Virus record (IMG/VR): IMGVR_UViG_3300033571_022960
Coordinates: 1 to 64,000 of that record
Direction: 5' to 3' (one strand)
Length of the DNA: 64,000 bases
Source: a virus
Shown: positions 50,444-59,000 of the stretch, in pieces
Layout of the letters: each line of letters starts with the position of its first letter
How positions within the stretch are numbered: position 1 is the first letter of the stretch
Made by a program: the position numbers and the translations under genes
The notes under the pieces: model-generated
Told to the model about the DNA's origin: nothing
The model's input: only the letters and a program-made list of their open reading frames with translations
The model's database searches: none

Positions 50444-50617
50444 ATGAAAGATAAAATTTTAATAGGTTTACTAAGTGAACTTGTTCTTAAAAATAGAAAT
50501 GAAGAAGAACAAGATATTGAATTCTTTAGAATATGTAATGAATGGAAAGATAAAGGTTATTACGTACAATCTGGAGAAGGTACTAAAATAGATGAACTTT
50601 GGGCAGTTAAAAAATAA
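50444..50617 (+). CDS. small acidic protein, 57 aa
   Basis: MKDKILIGLLSELVLKNRNEEEQDIEFFRICNEW is condensed here as a helical N-terminal half, followed by 'KDKGYYVQSGEGTKIDELW'. It starts right after the structured RNA. Its 3' end runs into the 5' extension of the uvsX frame. No family recognised. Confidence 0.5.
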   Translation: MKDKILIGLLSELVLKNRNEEEQDIEFFRICNEWKDKGYYVQSGEGTKIDELWAVKK

Positions 50618-50678
50618 CAACGTGAGTTTAATAGACATTAAATTTAATCAAAAACAAATGATTGAAAACAATAAAATT

Positions 50679-51671
50679 ATGGCAAAAAGTAAAACATTAG
50701 ATAAAAAACAATTTGATTTTAATTCCTTAAAGGAAAAATTCTCTTCTAAGGCGAAATTTAAACCTGATAGGTATTTAAATTGTGGTGAGGCATTTTATAA
50801 ATCCTGTGGTGTTCCCGGACCTGCAGTTAATGCGATTAATATGTTCTTGGGTCACAGTAATACTTCTAAAACAACTGCGTTGGTACTTGCGGCAGTGGAT
50901 GCTCAGAAACAAGGAATGTTACCTGTATTTTTAATAACAGAAAACAAGTGGTCGTTTCCACATGCGAAGGAATTGGGTTTAGATTGCAACCAAAATGAAG
51001 ATGGGGAATGGGATGGGTTTTTCTTATTTAGAAATGACTTTGATTATATTGAGCAGATTACAGATTACATTAATAGTTTGATTGATGCTCAAGAAAAAGG
51101 GGATTTACCTTACTCTTTGGTTTTCTTTTGGGATTCAGTAGGTTCTATACCTTCTCAAATGACTTTTGAAGGGAGGGGTTCAATAATGAAAAATGCACAA
51201 GTATTGGCAGAAAAAGTTGGAATGGGAATTCACGGAAGGATTACCAAAACTAAAAGATTTGATTCACTTTATGATAATACAATGGTTATAATTAATCAAG
51301 CCTGGGTGCAGATGCCTGATAATCCATTCAGTCAAGCTACAATTAAGGCTAAAGGTGGTGAGGCATTGTGGTTAGCAAGTTCCTTAATTTTTCTATTCGG
51401 TAATCAAAAAAGTGCAGGTGTTAGTTATATAACTGCAACTAAAGGTGGAAGAACTGTATCTTATGCGACAAGAACAAAAATAACAGTTTTAAAAAATCAT
51501 ATTACAGGTTTAGGTTATAAAGATTCAAAAATATTAGCAACACCTCATGGTTTTATATTAGATAGTAAAGAAGAAGTAGAAAAATATAAAAAAGAATATT
51601 CTCAATACTGGAACGGAATTTTAGAAGGTTCAGGGGAAATAGTTTATGGTGAAGAAGAAGGTGAAGATTAA
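50679..51671 (+). CDS. uvsX: UvsX/RecA-like recombinase
   Basis: 330 residues from the ATG at 50679 (MAKSKTLDKKQ). An in-frame ATG at 50592 lies inside the preceding ORF and adds residues unlike the family. Walker A 'GHSNTSKTT' (about 58-66), Walker B-like 'SLVFFWDSVGS', and later 'VIINQAWVQM' and 'GGEALWLASSLIF' follow the RecA core order. It performs strand exchange for recombination-dependent replication with gp32, gp46/47 and gp41. The acidic C-terminus (GEEEGED) is typical. Next to gp32 across the structured RNA. Confidence 0.92.
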   Translation: MAKSKTLDKKQFDFNSLKEKFSSKAKFKPDRYLNCGEAFYKSCGVPGPAVNAINMFLGHSNTSKTTALVLAAVDAQKQGMLPVFLITENKWSFPHAKELGLDCNQNEDGEWDGFFLFRNDFDYIEQITDYINSLIDAQEKGDLPYSLVFFWDSVGSIPSQMTFEGRGSIMKNAQVLAEKVGMGIHGRITKTKRFDSLYDNTMVIINQAWVQMPDNPFSQATIKAKGGEALWLASSLIFLFGNQKSAGVSYITATKGGRTVSYATRTKITVLKNHITGLGYKDSKILATPHGFILDSKEEVEKYKKEYSQYWNGILEGSGEIVYGEEEGED

Positions 51672-51674
51672 TTT

Positions 51675-51779
51675 ATGTGTAAAAAAGTTTGTTCTAAATG
51701 TGGTGAAGAAAAACCTTTAGAAGAATTTAATAACAATAAAGGTAAAAAATATAATAAATCAAGTCAATGTAAAAATTAA
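51675..51779 (+). CDS. short zinc-knuckle peptide, remnant of HNH-type protein
   Basis: 34 residues: 'VCSKCGEEKPLEEFNNNK' and a terminal 'SSQCKN'. The pattern C-x-x-C-G-E-x-K-P-L-x-E-F-x-x-x-K is the N-terminal zinc module of many phage HNH endonucleases, normally followed by C-x-x-C and the nuclease. Here it stops after one Cys of the second pair. Either a decayed homing endonuclease remnant or a tiny zinc peptide. Confidence 0.5.
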   Translation: MCKKVCSKCGEEKPLEEFNNNKGKKYNKSSQCKN

Positions 51780-51797
51780 AAAAGGAAATAAAATTTT

Positions 51798-52346
51798 ATG
51801 AAAAAATATTTATATATTCAAAATAGGCAATCAGGTAAAACTACTTTAGGATTATACGAACATCTTAAAAATCCAGAAAAATCTTTATTTATTTTATTAA
51901 AAAATGAAATGTGTGATAATATTATTAGACAACATAACCTTTCTTTAATTGAAAGAAAGAATATTATATCAATTGATAGATTTCCGTATTTTATATGTGG
52001 TAAAGAATTTAATAAAATAATTATAGATGAATACTTCTTTTTTAATTTAGAACAAAGAAAAAGTTTATACTCTGTATTTCCAAATCTATCAGATAATAGT
52101 GAAATTTATTTATTCTCAACCCCAAATAAAGTTTATTCTGTTTCAGATATAGAAAGAATAAAAGAAATGAAAGAAAATAAAGAAAAACCAAATTCAGATG
52201 ATGAAGATTTGTATTATAATTTTTTAACTGATTCAGATGTTATTATATACCATAATAAATTTTACAATAAAAACATTTATAATCAATCTTTTTTATTATC
52301 CGATAATCGAATTGAAACAGAAATAAAAGGTAATTATGTAAATTAA
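51798..52346 (+). CDS. small P-loop ATPase (terminase/helicase-like fold)
   Basis: 182 residues. Walker A 'NRQSGKTTLG' (about 9-18) and Walker B 'KIIIDEYFFF' (about 71-80) with the alternation of a RecA-type ATPase core, then a short sensor-like 'IYLFSTPNK'. It is the size of an ATPase domain only, without nuclease or accessory domains, so it is not a terminase large subunit. Between uvsX and a tail-tube-like gene. Role unknown. Confidence 0.6.
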   Translation: MKKYLYIQNRQSGKTTLGLYEHLKNPEKSLFILLKNEMCDNIIRQHNLSLIERKNIISIDRFPYFICGKEFNKIIIDEYFFFNLEQRKSLYSVFPNLSDNSEIYLFSTPNKVYSVSDIERIKEMKENKEKPNSDDEDLYYNFLTDSDVIIYHNKFYNKNIYNQSFLLSDNRIETEIKGNYVN

Positions 52347-52358
52347 AATAAAAAAAAT

Positions 52359-52802
52359 ATGAATAACGAAAACAATAATATAGAAATATTGCAAATACCA
52401 AATCATAACTACGAACCTCAAATGTCTAATAGATTTATAATTGAATTCCCTGAAAATTTTGAATCTTTATCATATTCTGTACATTCTTTTAATAGAGGTG
52501 GTAAATTTGGTGGTACGTGGGATTTTATGTCAATAACTTTTAACAATATAATTCACCCATCAACAACAATACTCATTAATGATTTATTAAATCAAGATAA
52601 TTTTAATTTAAAATTAAAGGTATTAGACCCAACAGGTTTAGTAGTTGAAACTTGGTTAATAAGAGTAGAATCACAAACTCTAAGTGTTAGTTATGGGACA
52701 GTTTCTTATGATGATAATGGTATAATAAAAACATGTATTAGTTTTAGACCTTCAAACATAATTTTTAATCCAAATCTAAATGAAATTAACCAAAACCCTT
52801 AA
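52359..52802 (+). CDS. tail tube-like protein (T4 gp19-type)
   Basis: 147 residues. 'PQMSNRFIIEFP', 'GTWDFMSITFNNIIHPSTT', 'LKLKVLDPTGLVVETWLIR' and 'VSYDDNGIIKTCISFRPSN' follow the strand order and W-x-I pattern of tail-tube / gp19-family proteins. It is isolated from the other tail genes, among replication genes, so it could be a diverged paralogue or a gene moved by genome shuffling. No late-type motif upstream, which is odd for a tail gene. Confidence 0.5.
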   Translation: MNNENNNIEILQIPNHNYEPQMSNRFIIEFPENFESLSYSVHSFNRGGKFGGTWDFMSITFNNIIHPSTTILINDLLNQDNFNLKLKVLDPTGLVVETWLIRVESQTLSVSYGTVSYDDNGIIKTCISFRPSNIIFNPNLNEINQNP

Positions 52803-52910
52803 CAACATAAAACTAACAAATAAAGGAATATTTTTTAACAATGGATTGTTTATTTTAAATTATAAACTATTTAAAATACTTAAAAAAACAATACCAAAAC
52901 AATACTTACA

Positions 52911-53912
52911 ATGCTCAGAACTTTAGTAATAGATGGTAATTCTCTACTAAAAACTTCTTATCACGGAATTAAAAATCTTTATTGGAAAGATATTCATATT
53001 GGTGGAATGTGTGGATTTATGCGAATCACGCAAAAACTAATAAAAGAAAATTATATCAATCGAGTAATTATATTTTGGGATTCTCCCCAAAGTGGTAAAT
53101 TAAAATCAGATTTATATCCACTTTATAAGATAACAAGAAATAATAGATTTATTAAAAACCCAAATGAAAAAGAAGAAATTTGGTTACAAAAAGAAAGATT
53201 AAAACAATATTTTGAAGAACTTTATTGGAGACATTATGAAGATGTTTATGCAGAATCAGATGACTGTATAGGTCATTATTGTACAAACCTAAGAAGTAAT
53301 AATGAAACAATAATTATTGTATCAGGTGATAAAGATTGTTTTCAATTAATTGATGATAAAGTTTCACTTTACTTTTTACCAAAAAAACTTATAATTACCA
53401 AAAATAACTATAAACATTATTTAAATTATCATTATAAAAATTCTTTCTTGGTTAAAGTAATTGAAGGTTGTCAATCTGATTGTATATCTGGTATTCAAGG
53501 TATTGGTGAAAAAACCCTTATAGACCTATTTCCTGAACTCATTAAAGAAGAAAAATCTTTTGATTGGATAATGGAACGTTCAAAAGAATTAATCAAAGAA
53601 AAGGGGTTAAAATCACTTCAAAATATAATTGATGGTAAAACCAAAAATGATGAATTTTGTGGTGAAAAATTTTGGGAAACAAACAAAAAAATAATTAATT
53701 TGCGTAATCCTTTAATTTTGGATGAAACAAAAGAAAATGTTGAAACAATTACCAAAACACCTATTAACCCTGATGGTAGGGATATAAAGAATTTTTTAAA
53801 GTTAATTAATGAAGATGGATTTATTAATTGCATAAATCAAGAATATACAGAATTTATTAAACCCTTTTTAAATATAATAAAAAATGAACAAAATTATGGA
53901 AAACAAAATTAA
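52911..53912 (+). CDS. rnh: 5'-3' exonuclease / RNase H (FEN-like, T4 Rnh-type)
   Basis: 333 residues. 'TLVIDGNSLL' (Asp of the first metal site), 'RVIIFWDSPQSGK', 'AESDDCIGHYC' (Glu and Asp cluster), 'VSGDKDCFQLI' and 'GIQGIGEKTLIDLFPE' (helix-hairpin-helix) follow the FEN/5'-nuclease layout. T4 RNase H (305 aa) removes RNA primers from Okazaki fragments. The 108 nt upstream of the start are AT-rich with no recognisable element. Confidence 0.85.
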   Translation: MLRTLVIDGNSLLKTSYHGIKNLYWKDIHIGGMCGFMRITQKLIKENYINRVIIFWDSPQSGKLKSDLYPLYKITRNNRFIKNPNEKEEIWLQKERLKQYFEELYWRHYEDVYAESDDCIGHYCTNLRSNNETIIIVSGDKDCFQLIDDKVSLYFLPKKLIITKNNYKHYLNYHYKNSFLVKVIEGCQSDCISGIQGIGEKTLIDLFPELIKEEKSFDWIMERSKELIKEKGLKSLQNIIDGKTKNDEFCGEKFWETNKKIINLRNPLILDETKENVETITKTPINPDGRDIKNFLKLINEDGFINCINQEYTEFIKPFLNIIKNEQNYGKQN

Positions 53913-54420
53913 AAAACCAAAATTTTCTTTGGTTCTAAGAACTGGAGAAGGTATTATTATTGAAAGATTTTTCAATGTAAGAAATTTTAACCCTGAAACA
54001 ATTCATTCACTTGATTTAACTTTCACATGTGATTGGATAAAAGATTCAATTCTTTATCACTTAAAAAAAGAATCAATGAAATTTATGTGGTCAAACTATA
54101 ATGAATATGCAGAACCAAATTTAAATAATAAAGTTGAAATAAAACAAGAAAGAAAGTTTTATTTGGAATTAAAATATGGTAGAACTCTTATAAATATAAG
54201 GGAATTGGATGTAACACTTTTTCCAAAAGAAACTCTTGAAAATGTATTTCTAAAAGATGAATTCCCAAAATACATACAAGAATTAAATGATGTTCTTGCA
54301 ATTGAAAATAAACAATTAACAAGAAAATATTTAAACCAAAAATTGTATGATATTCCAAGTCATATCAAAACTGATTATAGAAAAATTAAAACAACTGTAA
54401 ATAACTTTAAAAATGAATAA
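53884..54420 (+). CDS. hypothetical protein, about 175 aa
   Basis: Two in-frame ATGs, 53884 and 53896 (MENKIKKPKFSL); the latter shortens the overlap with the exonuclease gene. Alpha/beta protein with 'LVLRTGEGIIIERFFNVRNFNP', 'SLDLTFTCDWIKDS' and a charged C-terminal helix. No family recognised. Overlaps the next small gene by 8 nt. Confidence 0.55.
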   Translation: MNKIMENKIKKPKFSLVLRTGEGIIIERFFNVRNFNPETIHSLDLTFTCDWIKDSILYHLKKESMKFMWSNYNEYAEPNLNNKVEIKQERKFYLELKYGRTLINIRELDVTLFPKETLENVFLKDEFPKYIQELNDVLAIENKQLTRKYLNQKLYDIPSHIKTDYRKIKTTVNNFKNE

Positions 54421-54637
54421 AGAAAAAACTATAAAATTTATTTGTTTTTTACTTTTTACACCTGTTTATTTATGGTTTATTTTTGGTTTATTCTTATATG
54501 GAATTTTACTACCAATACCACAAGTTTTAGTGGATAAATTTTTGGAAAAAAGAGGTAAAAAATATTCATTCCAAAGATTTTTTAAAAGTTATGTATCAAA
54601 TATTAGTGGATTATTTAAATCAATTTTTAGGGTATGA
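54413..54637 (+). CDS. small membrane protein, 74 aa
   Basis: One long hydrophobic stretch (IKFICFLLFTPVYLWFIF and GLFLYGILLPIPQVLV, about 7-40, one or two helices) followed by a basic C-terminal tail (KRGKKYSFQRFFKSY). Positive-inside rule suggests the C-terminus is cytoplasmic. Overlaps the next gene by 4 nt. Function unknown. Confidence 0.55.
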   Translation: MNKEKTIKFICFLLFTPVYLWFIFGLFLYGILLPIPQVLVDKFLEKRGKKYSFQRFFKSYVSNISGLFKSIFRV

Positions 54638-54867
54638 TTAAAAAAGAATTAAAGAAAAAGATAGAAGAAGAAGTACTATTTAGGGAGTTAAATAGTGATG
54701 AAATCTTAATTATTGATTCATGTTCTGACATTATAAAACGTTATGTTAATGATATTAATGATTTGGAAAGAGAAATTTATGGTCTAAATGTTAGACTAAA
54801 AAATAAAAATATTGAAATAGAAAGTTTAAAACAAGAATTAAAAGATGAAAGAAATAAAAGGCAGTAA
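54634..54867 (+). CDS. coiled-coil protein, 77 aa
   Basis: Charged helical protein; residues about 38-77 have a clear heptad pattern (INDLEREIYGLNVRLKNKN, then 'IEIESLKQELKDERNKRQ'). No domain otherwise. Overlaps the methyltransferase start by 23 nt. Function unknown. Confidence 0.5.
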   Translation: MIKKELKKKIEEEVLFRELNSDEILIIDSCSDIIKRYVNDINDLEREIYGLNVRLKNKNIEIESLKQELKDERNKRQ

Positions 54868-55441
54868 TAGTCTTTACAAAACATTGGGTGCAAGTAATCA
54901 TACAGATAAAGAAAGGGAACAAAACGATTTTTATGCAACAGACCCTAAGGCAGCAAAATTATTATTGGAAATAGAAGAATTCTCCAATAATATATGGGAG
55001 TGTAGTTGCGGAATGGGTCATTTAAGTAAGGTATTTGAAGAAAATGGTTTTAATGTTAAAAGCACTGATTTAATTGATAGGGGTTATGGTGAAACTGGAA
55101 TTGATTTTTTAAAATATGAAGGTGGTTATCATGGGGATATAATTACAAATCCACCTTATAATTTGGCAGAAGAATTTATAAGAAAAGGTTTGGAAATAAT
55201 ACCAAATGGAAATAAAGTTGCAATGTTCTTAAAAGTTCAATTTTTGGAAGGAAAAGGAAGGAAAAAACTTTTTCAAGAATTTCCACCAAAAACAGTTCAT
55301 GTTTCAAGTTCAAGAATATTATGTGCAAAAAACGCAGAATTTGAAAAAATGATTGCAGGTGGTGGTAGTGCAGTTGCGTATGCATGGTATGTATGGGAAA
55401 AAGGTTATAATGGTGTAACACAATTAAAATGGTTCAACTAA
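54845..55441 (+). CDS. phage-type adenine-specific DNA methyltransferase
   Basis: 198 residues. AdoMet-binding motif I-like 'WECSCGMGHLSKVFEENG', acidic 'STDLIDRGYG', and catalytic motif IV 'ITNPPYNLAEEFI' (NPPY). This is a compact N6-adenine methyltransferase of the kind often carried by phages as an orphan, without a restriction partner nearby. Likely to modify phage DNA against host restriction (inference). Starts inside the coiled-coil gene and its end overlaps the next small gene. Confidence 0.8.
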   Translation: MKEIKGSNSLYKTLGASNHTDKEREQNDFYATDPKAAKLLLEIEEFSNNIWECSCGMGHLSKVFEENGFNVKSTDLIDRGYGETGIDFLKYEGGYHGDIITNPPYNLAEEFIRKGLEIIPNGNKVAMFLKVQFLEGKGRKKLFQEFPPKTVHVSSSRILCAKNAEFEKMIAGGGSAVAYAWYVWEKGYNGVTQLKWFN

Positions 55442-55668
55442 TGGATTATATAATAAAATATTGGGAAACAGAAGAAATGAGAGATATGGGTATATCAGAA
55501 ATTTTTTCTATTGAGAAAGATTTAAATGAAACGATTAATAAAGTTAATAAACTTTTTAATGATGAAAATTTTAGTTGTATTGAGATAGAAAATGAAAATG
55601 GTGATACTTTATATCACTTATCAAATGACAATATAAAAGGGGAATTTTATGAAATACATGGGAAGTAA
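55441..55668 (+). CDS. small hypothetical protein, about 75 aa
   Basis: I prefer the ATG at 55441 (MDYIIKYWETEEMRDMG), directly at the end of the methyltransferase; an ATG at 55429 is in frame too. Acidic alpha/beta protein with 'SCIEIENENGDTLYHLSND'. No family recognised. Overlaps the next methylase gene by 20 nt. Confidence 0.5.
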   Translation: MDYIIKYWETEEMRDMGISEIFSIEKDLNETINKVNKLFNDENFSCIEIENENGDTLYHLSNDNIKGEFYEIHGK

Positions 55669-56359
55669 ATTAAGGTTTGCAAAAGATTTGTTACCTATAA
55701 TTTTAAAAAATAGAAAAGAAAATCAATATTATGTAGAACCTTTTGTTGGTGGTTGTAATATGATTGATAAAGTTTATGGAAAACGTATTGGTTGCGATAA
55801 TAATAAATATTTAATTGCACTTTGGAAAGGTTTACAACAAGAAAGAGAATTAATACTGGATATTCCAAAAGAACTTTATGATAAGGCAAGAAATCAATAT
55901 AATGAAAGGGAAAATCATGGATTTGATGATTTTACAATAGGATGGATTGGTTTTATGGGTTCTTTTAATGGTAGATTCTATGGTGGTGGTTATTCTGGTA
56001 AACATGGTGGTAGAGATTATCCACAAGAACAAATCAAAAATACTTTAAAACAAAAAGATAAAATAAAGGATATTGATTTTTATTGTTGTGAATATTATGA
56101 ATTACAAATACCTGAAAATAGTATTATATATTGTGATATTCCATATCAAGGAACAAAAGAATATGACAATAAAAATAAATTTAATCATGATAAATTTTGG
56201 GATTGGTGTAGGGAAGTTTCACTTTATAATGAAGTTTTTGTTTCTGAATATAATGCACCAAATGATTTTGAATGTATATGGGAAAAACAAGTAAATGTAT
56301 CAATTAGACCTAATAAAACATTAAATCAAACAGAAAAACTTTTTAAACTAAAAAAATAA
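55649..56359 (+). CDS. dam: D12-class (Dam-like) adenine methyltransferase, DIPY variant
   Basis: 236 residues. N-terminal 'MKYMGSKLRFAKDLLPII', motif I 'YVEPFVGGCNM', and motif IV 'IIYCDIPYQGT', where the family usually has DPPY. Ile in place of the first Pro may reduce or alter activity. A Gly-rich loop (GGGYSGKHGG) may be a target-recognition or DNA-contact loop. The enzyme would methylate adenine in a short site. Second of three methyltransferase genes in 5.4 kb. Confidence 0.8.
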   Translation: MKYMGSKLRFAKDLLPIILKNRKENQYYVEPFVGGCNMIDKVYGKRIGCDNNKYLIALWKGLQQERELILDIPKELYDKARNQYNERENHGFDDFTIGWIGFMGSFNGRFYGGGYSGKHGGRDYPQEQIKNTLKQKDKIKDIDFYCCEYYELQIPENSIIYCDIPYQGTKEYDNKNKFNHDKFWDWCREVSLYNEVFVSEYNAPNDFECIWEKQVNVSIRPNKTLNQTEKLFKLKK

Positions 56360-56365
56360 TATAAA

Positions 56366-57751
56366 ATGAAAGAAAATAAAGATTTGGGTTATCTTGGAAC
56401 AAACTTCCAAATAAGATTAATTAATCAAATATTAAGGGATAAGAATTTTGGTGAATCAATAATAACTTATTTACAACCAGGTTATTTTGATAATCAATAT
56501 TTTAGACTTATAATTGCAAACATAAAGAATTACTTTCAAAAGTATGGTGCAACACCTGGACTGAATACTTGTGAAGAATTTATTAGGGCAAATGTTTCTG
56601 ATGATGGTACGATAAAATATGTAGATGATATTTTCAGAGAAATTAAAAATCAAAATGATGAAGATTTTCAATGGATTCAACAACAATCAATAAAATTTTG
56701 TCGTCAACAAGAAATTAAAAAGGCAATAACTGAAATCAGTTCAGTTATTAAAGGTGGTGATGAAAGTAAATATGATAAAATTGAAGATATTTTTAAGAAG
56801 GCATTAGACGTTGGTTCTGATAAAGAAGAGGGTATTGAGGTATTTCATTCTTATGATGAAGTATTGAGAGATGATTATAGAGAACCAATTCCTACTGGAA
56901 TAAGTGGACTTGATGATAATATGGGTGGTGGTCTTGGTAGAGGAGAATTGGGTTTATTTATTGCTAGTCTCGGAACAGGAAAAAGTTCTTACTTAACAAA
57001 AGTTGCAAATACTGCATATAATGAAGGTAAAAATGTTGTACAAATTATATTTGAGGATAATCCAAAGGCAATACAAAGAAAACATTATGCATGTTGGACT
57101 GGAATTGAATTAAACGAATTGGGTAGGAATAAGGAAAAGGTAATTGAAAAATTAATGGAATTCAAAGATAAGAAAAATAAACTTATAATTAAGAAATTTC
57201 CTTCTTATGGTGTATCAACTAGTACAATTAAAAAATACTTAAAAAATTTAGTTAAAAAAGGTATTAAACCTGATATGGTCATCATTGATTATGTTGAATG
57301 TTTAGTGGGTGAAAATCAAGGTGGTGAGGAATGGCAAGGTGAGGGTAGAATAATGAGACAAATTGAATCTATGTCTAATGAAATGAATTTTGCATGTTGG
57401 GTTGCATCTCAAGGTGGTAGAAGTTCAATTTCTTCTGATGTTGTCACAGTTGATAAAATGAGTGGTAATATTAAAAAGGCACAAATTGGTCACTTTATTG
57501 TGTCAGTTGCAAAATCCTTAAAACAAAAAGAATTAGGTTTGGGTACTATGGCAATTCTTAAATCTCGTTTTGGTCGTGATGGTTTAATTTTTAAAGATTG
57601 TGTTTTCGATAATGGTAGAATGATTATTGATACAACTGATTGTGTTTCCTTTATGGAATTTGAGGAAGAAGAAAAAGAAAACCTTAATGAAATAAGAGTA
57701 AACCGAGCAAAACAAATTTTGCAACAGAAAAAACAATTAGAAACAGTTTAA
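56366..57751 (+). CDS. 41: replicative DNA helicase, DnaB/T4 gp41-like
   Basis: 461 residues, near T4 gp41 (475). N-terminal helical domain to about 150; a RecA-type ATPase from about 175 with 'IPTGISGLDDNMGGGLGRGE', Walker A 'ASLGTGKSS' (about 200-208), Walker B 'PDMVIIDYVE' and a Gln/His sensor 'WVASQGGRSS'. Hexameric 5'-3' helicase at the phage replication fork. No separate primase (gp61) is seen in the window. Seven nt after the Dam-like gene. Confidence 0.92.
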   Translation: MKENKDLGYLGTNFQIRLINQILRDKNFGESIITYLQPGYFDNQYFRLIIANIKNYFQKYGATPGLNTCEEFIRANVSDDGTIKYVDDIFREIKNQNDEDFQWIQQQSIKFCRQQEIKKAITEISSVIKGGDESKYDKIEDIFKKALDVGSDKEEGIEVFHSYDEVLRDDYREPIPTGISGLDDNMGGGLGRGELGLFIASLGTGKSSYLTKVANTAYNEGKNVVQIIFEDNPKAIQRKHYACWTGIELNELGRNKEKVIEKLMEFKDKKNKLIIKKFPSYGVSTSTIKKYLKNLVKKGIKPDMVIIDYVECLVGENQGGEEWQGEGRIMRQIESMSNEMNFACWVASQGGRSSISSDVVTVDKMSGNIKKAQIGHFIVSVAKSLKQKELGLGTMAILKSRFGRDGLIFKDCVFDNGRMIIDTTDCVSFMEFEEEEKENLNEIRVNRAKQILQQKKQLETV

Positions 57752-57781
57752 TTTTCTTAAAAATCAACTATATTTTTGATT

Positions 57782-58027
57782 ATGACATTAGAAAAAACAT
57801 TAGAAAATATAAAAAAAACAAATAAAGGACACTTTAATACTGAAATTAAATTAGTTCAGGGTTCAGATTCAAAATACCATTTTTATAATACTGATATTGA
57901 ATATCAAGAGTTATTTATTAATGATGTTTATAAGAATTATTTAAATTGTATTTTAAACTATAACTCTTTAGAAAGAAAATATTATCTTACCAAAGATAAT
58001 GGTATTTTACTTTTCAGACCATTTTAA
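57782..58027 (+). CDS. MTLEKT-family small protein
   Basis: 81 residues from the ATG at 57782 (MTLEKTLENIKKTNKGHFN). Family N-terminus as at 19770, 20563 and 21776. The C-terminal part ends 'YYLTKDNGILLFRPF', resembling the 19770 copy (GINSRKPYRIINAKQK) only loosely. Function unknown; next to the helicase gene. Confidence 0.55.
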   Translation: MTLEKTLENIKKTNKGHFNTEIKLVQGSDSKYHFYNTDIEYQELFINDVYKNYLNCILNYNSLERKYYLTKDNGILLFRPF

Positions 58028-58028
58028 T

Positions 58029-58259
58029 ATGATTAAAGGAAATGTAATAAAAGAAAATGATAAACTTCTTATTGAATATAAGAAAGATTTATTTGATGGA
58101 ATATTTTTTTATTATGATTATTATACAAAAAAAATTGAAATTAAAGAAAATAATATTGATTTAAAAGAAGGGGATAAGGTTTTATTTGAAATTGAAACCA
58201 TTTCTGATGGAACTTTCCTTATAGATAAGGATATTGCAAAAATAATTACTAAAATTTAA
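58029..58259 (+). CDS. small hypothetical protein, 76 aa
   Basis: From the ATG at 58029 (MIKGNVIKENDKLLIEY), 1 nt after the previous stop. Beta-rich, with 'LKEGDKVLFEIETISDG' that looks like a small barrel (SPT/KOW- or AbrB-like strands). No assignment. Confidence 0.5.
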   Translation: MIKGNVIKENDKLLIEYKKDLFDGIFFYYDYYTKKIEIKENNIDLKEGDKVLFEIETISDGTFLIDKDIAKIITKI

Positions 58260-58264
58260 AAATT

Positions 58265-58984
58265 ATGAATTTTAAAGAATACTTAGAACAAAGTGAAAAA
58301 ACAATTTCAAATCAATTTAACATTGATACTGAAAGAGAACAAAAAGTTTTACATGCAATAATTGGTATGTTAACAGAAGTTGAAGAAATAATGGATTCAA
58401 AAGATATTGTTAACTTAAAAGAAGAAATATCAGATATTTTTTGGTATTCTGCAATTATATATAGGGAATATGAAATTGATTTTACTTATGAGTATGTTAA
58501 AACAGAAAAAAATATTATAGAGTTCTTAAAAAGAAATATTACACTTCTTGATATGTTTAAGAAAAAAATATTTTATAATAAAGAAATTGATTCAGTAAAA
58601 TTTGTTTCTTTATTCAAAGAAACAATGAATTATATAATTTCTTTATGTGCAGATAATAACTTTGATATAGAAGAAATTTTTGAATTAAATATTCAAAAAT
58701 TAAAGAAAAGATATGGAAATAAATTCAGTTCAGAAAGTGCAATAAATAGGGATTTAGAAGGTGAAAGAAAAGTCATGGAAGAAAATGAAATTATATTACA
58801 AGTTATAGAATTAACTGAATATGGTGTATCAGTATTTAACGAAATTGATAAATTTGAATTATGGATGAAAAAACCTAACAAAGAGTTAAATAATGATATA
58901 CCTGAAAATTATTTAAATTCAATAGAAGGAATTGAAAAAATAAAAAATTTATTAAACAAAATAGAACACGGAATTTTTATTTAA
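58265..58984 (+). CDS. MazG-like NTP pyrophosphohydrolase fused to DUF2384 (ParS/Xre antitoxin) domain
   Basis: 239 residues. Residues about 25-170 are MazG-like: 'LTEVEEIMD' (Glu38, Glu41), 'NLKEEISDIFW' (Glu54, Asp57) and the closing 'NIQKLKKRYGNKF' with 'NRDLEGER'. Residues about 175-239 match the DUF2384 toxin-binding antitoxin domain: 'ELTEYGVSVF', 'FELWMKKPNKEL', 'IPENYL' and the end 'GIEKIKNLLNKIEHGIF'. DUF2384 antitoxins neutralise RES-type toxins. MazG enzymes hydrolyse (d)NTPs or alarmones. The fusion is unusual; an anti-toxin or anti-abortive-infection role is inferred. No toxin gene is nearby. Confidence 0.75.
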   Translation: MNFKEYLEQSEKTISNQFNIDTEREQKVLHAIIGMLTEVEEIMDSKDIVNLKEEISDIFWYSAIIYREYEIDFTYEYVKTEKNIIEFLKRNITLLDMFKKKIFYNKEIDSVKFVSLFKETMNYIISLCADNNFDIEEIFELNIQKLKKRYGNKFSSESAINRDLEGERKVMEENEIILQVIELTEYGVSVFNEIDKFELWMKKPNKELNNDIPENYLNSIEGIEKIKNLLNKIEHGIFI

Positions 58985-59000
58985 AAAAAAAACATAAATC

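Noticed and set aside
51798-52346. Terminase large subunit
   Set aside because: Only Walker A and B in 182 residues; no nuclease domain and far shorter than gp17.
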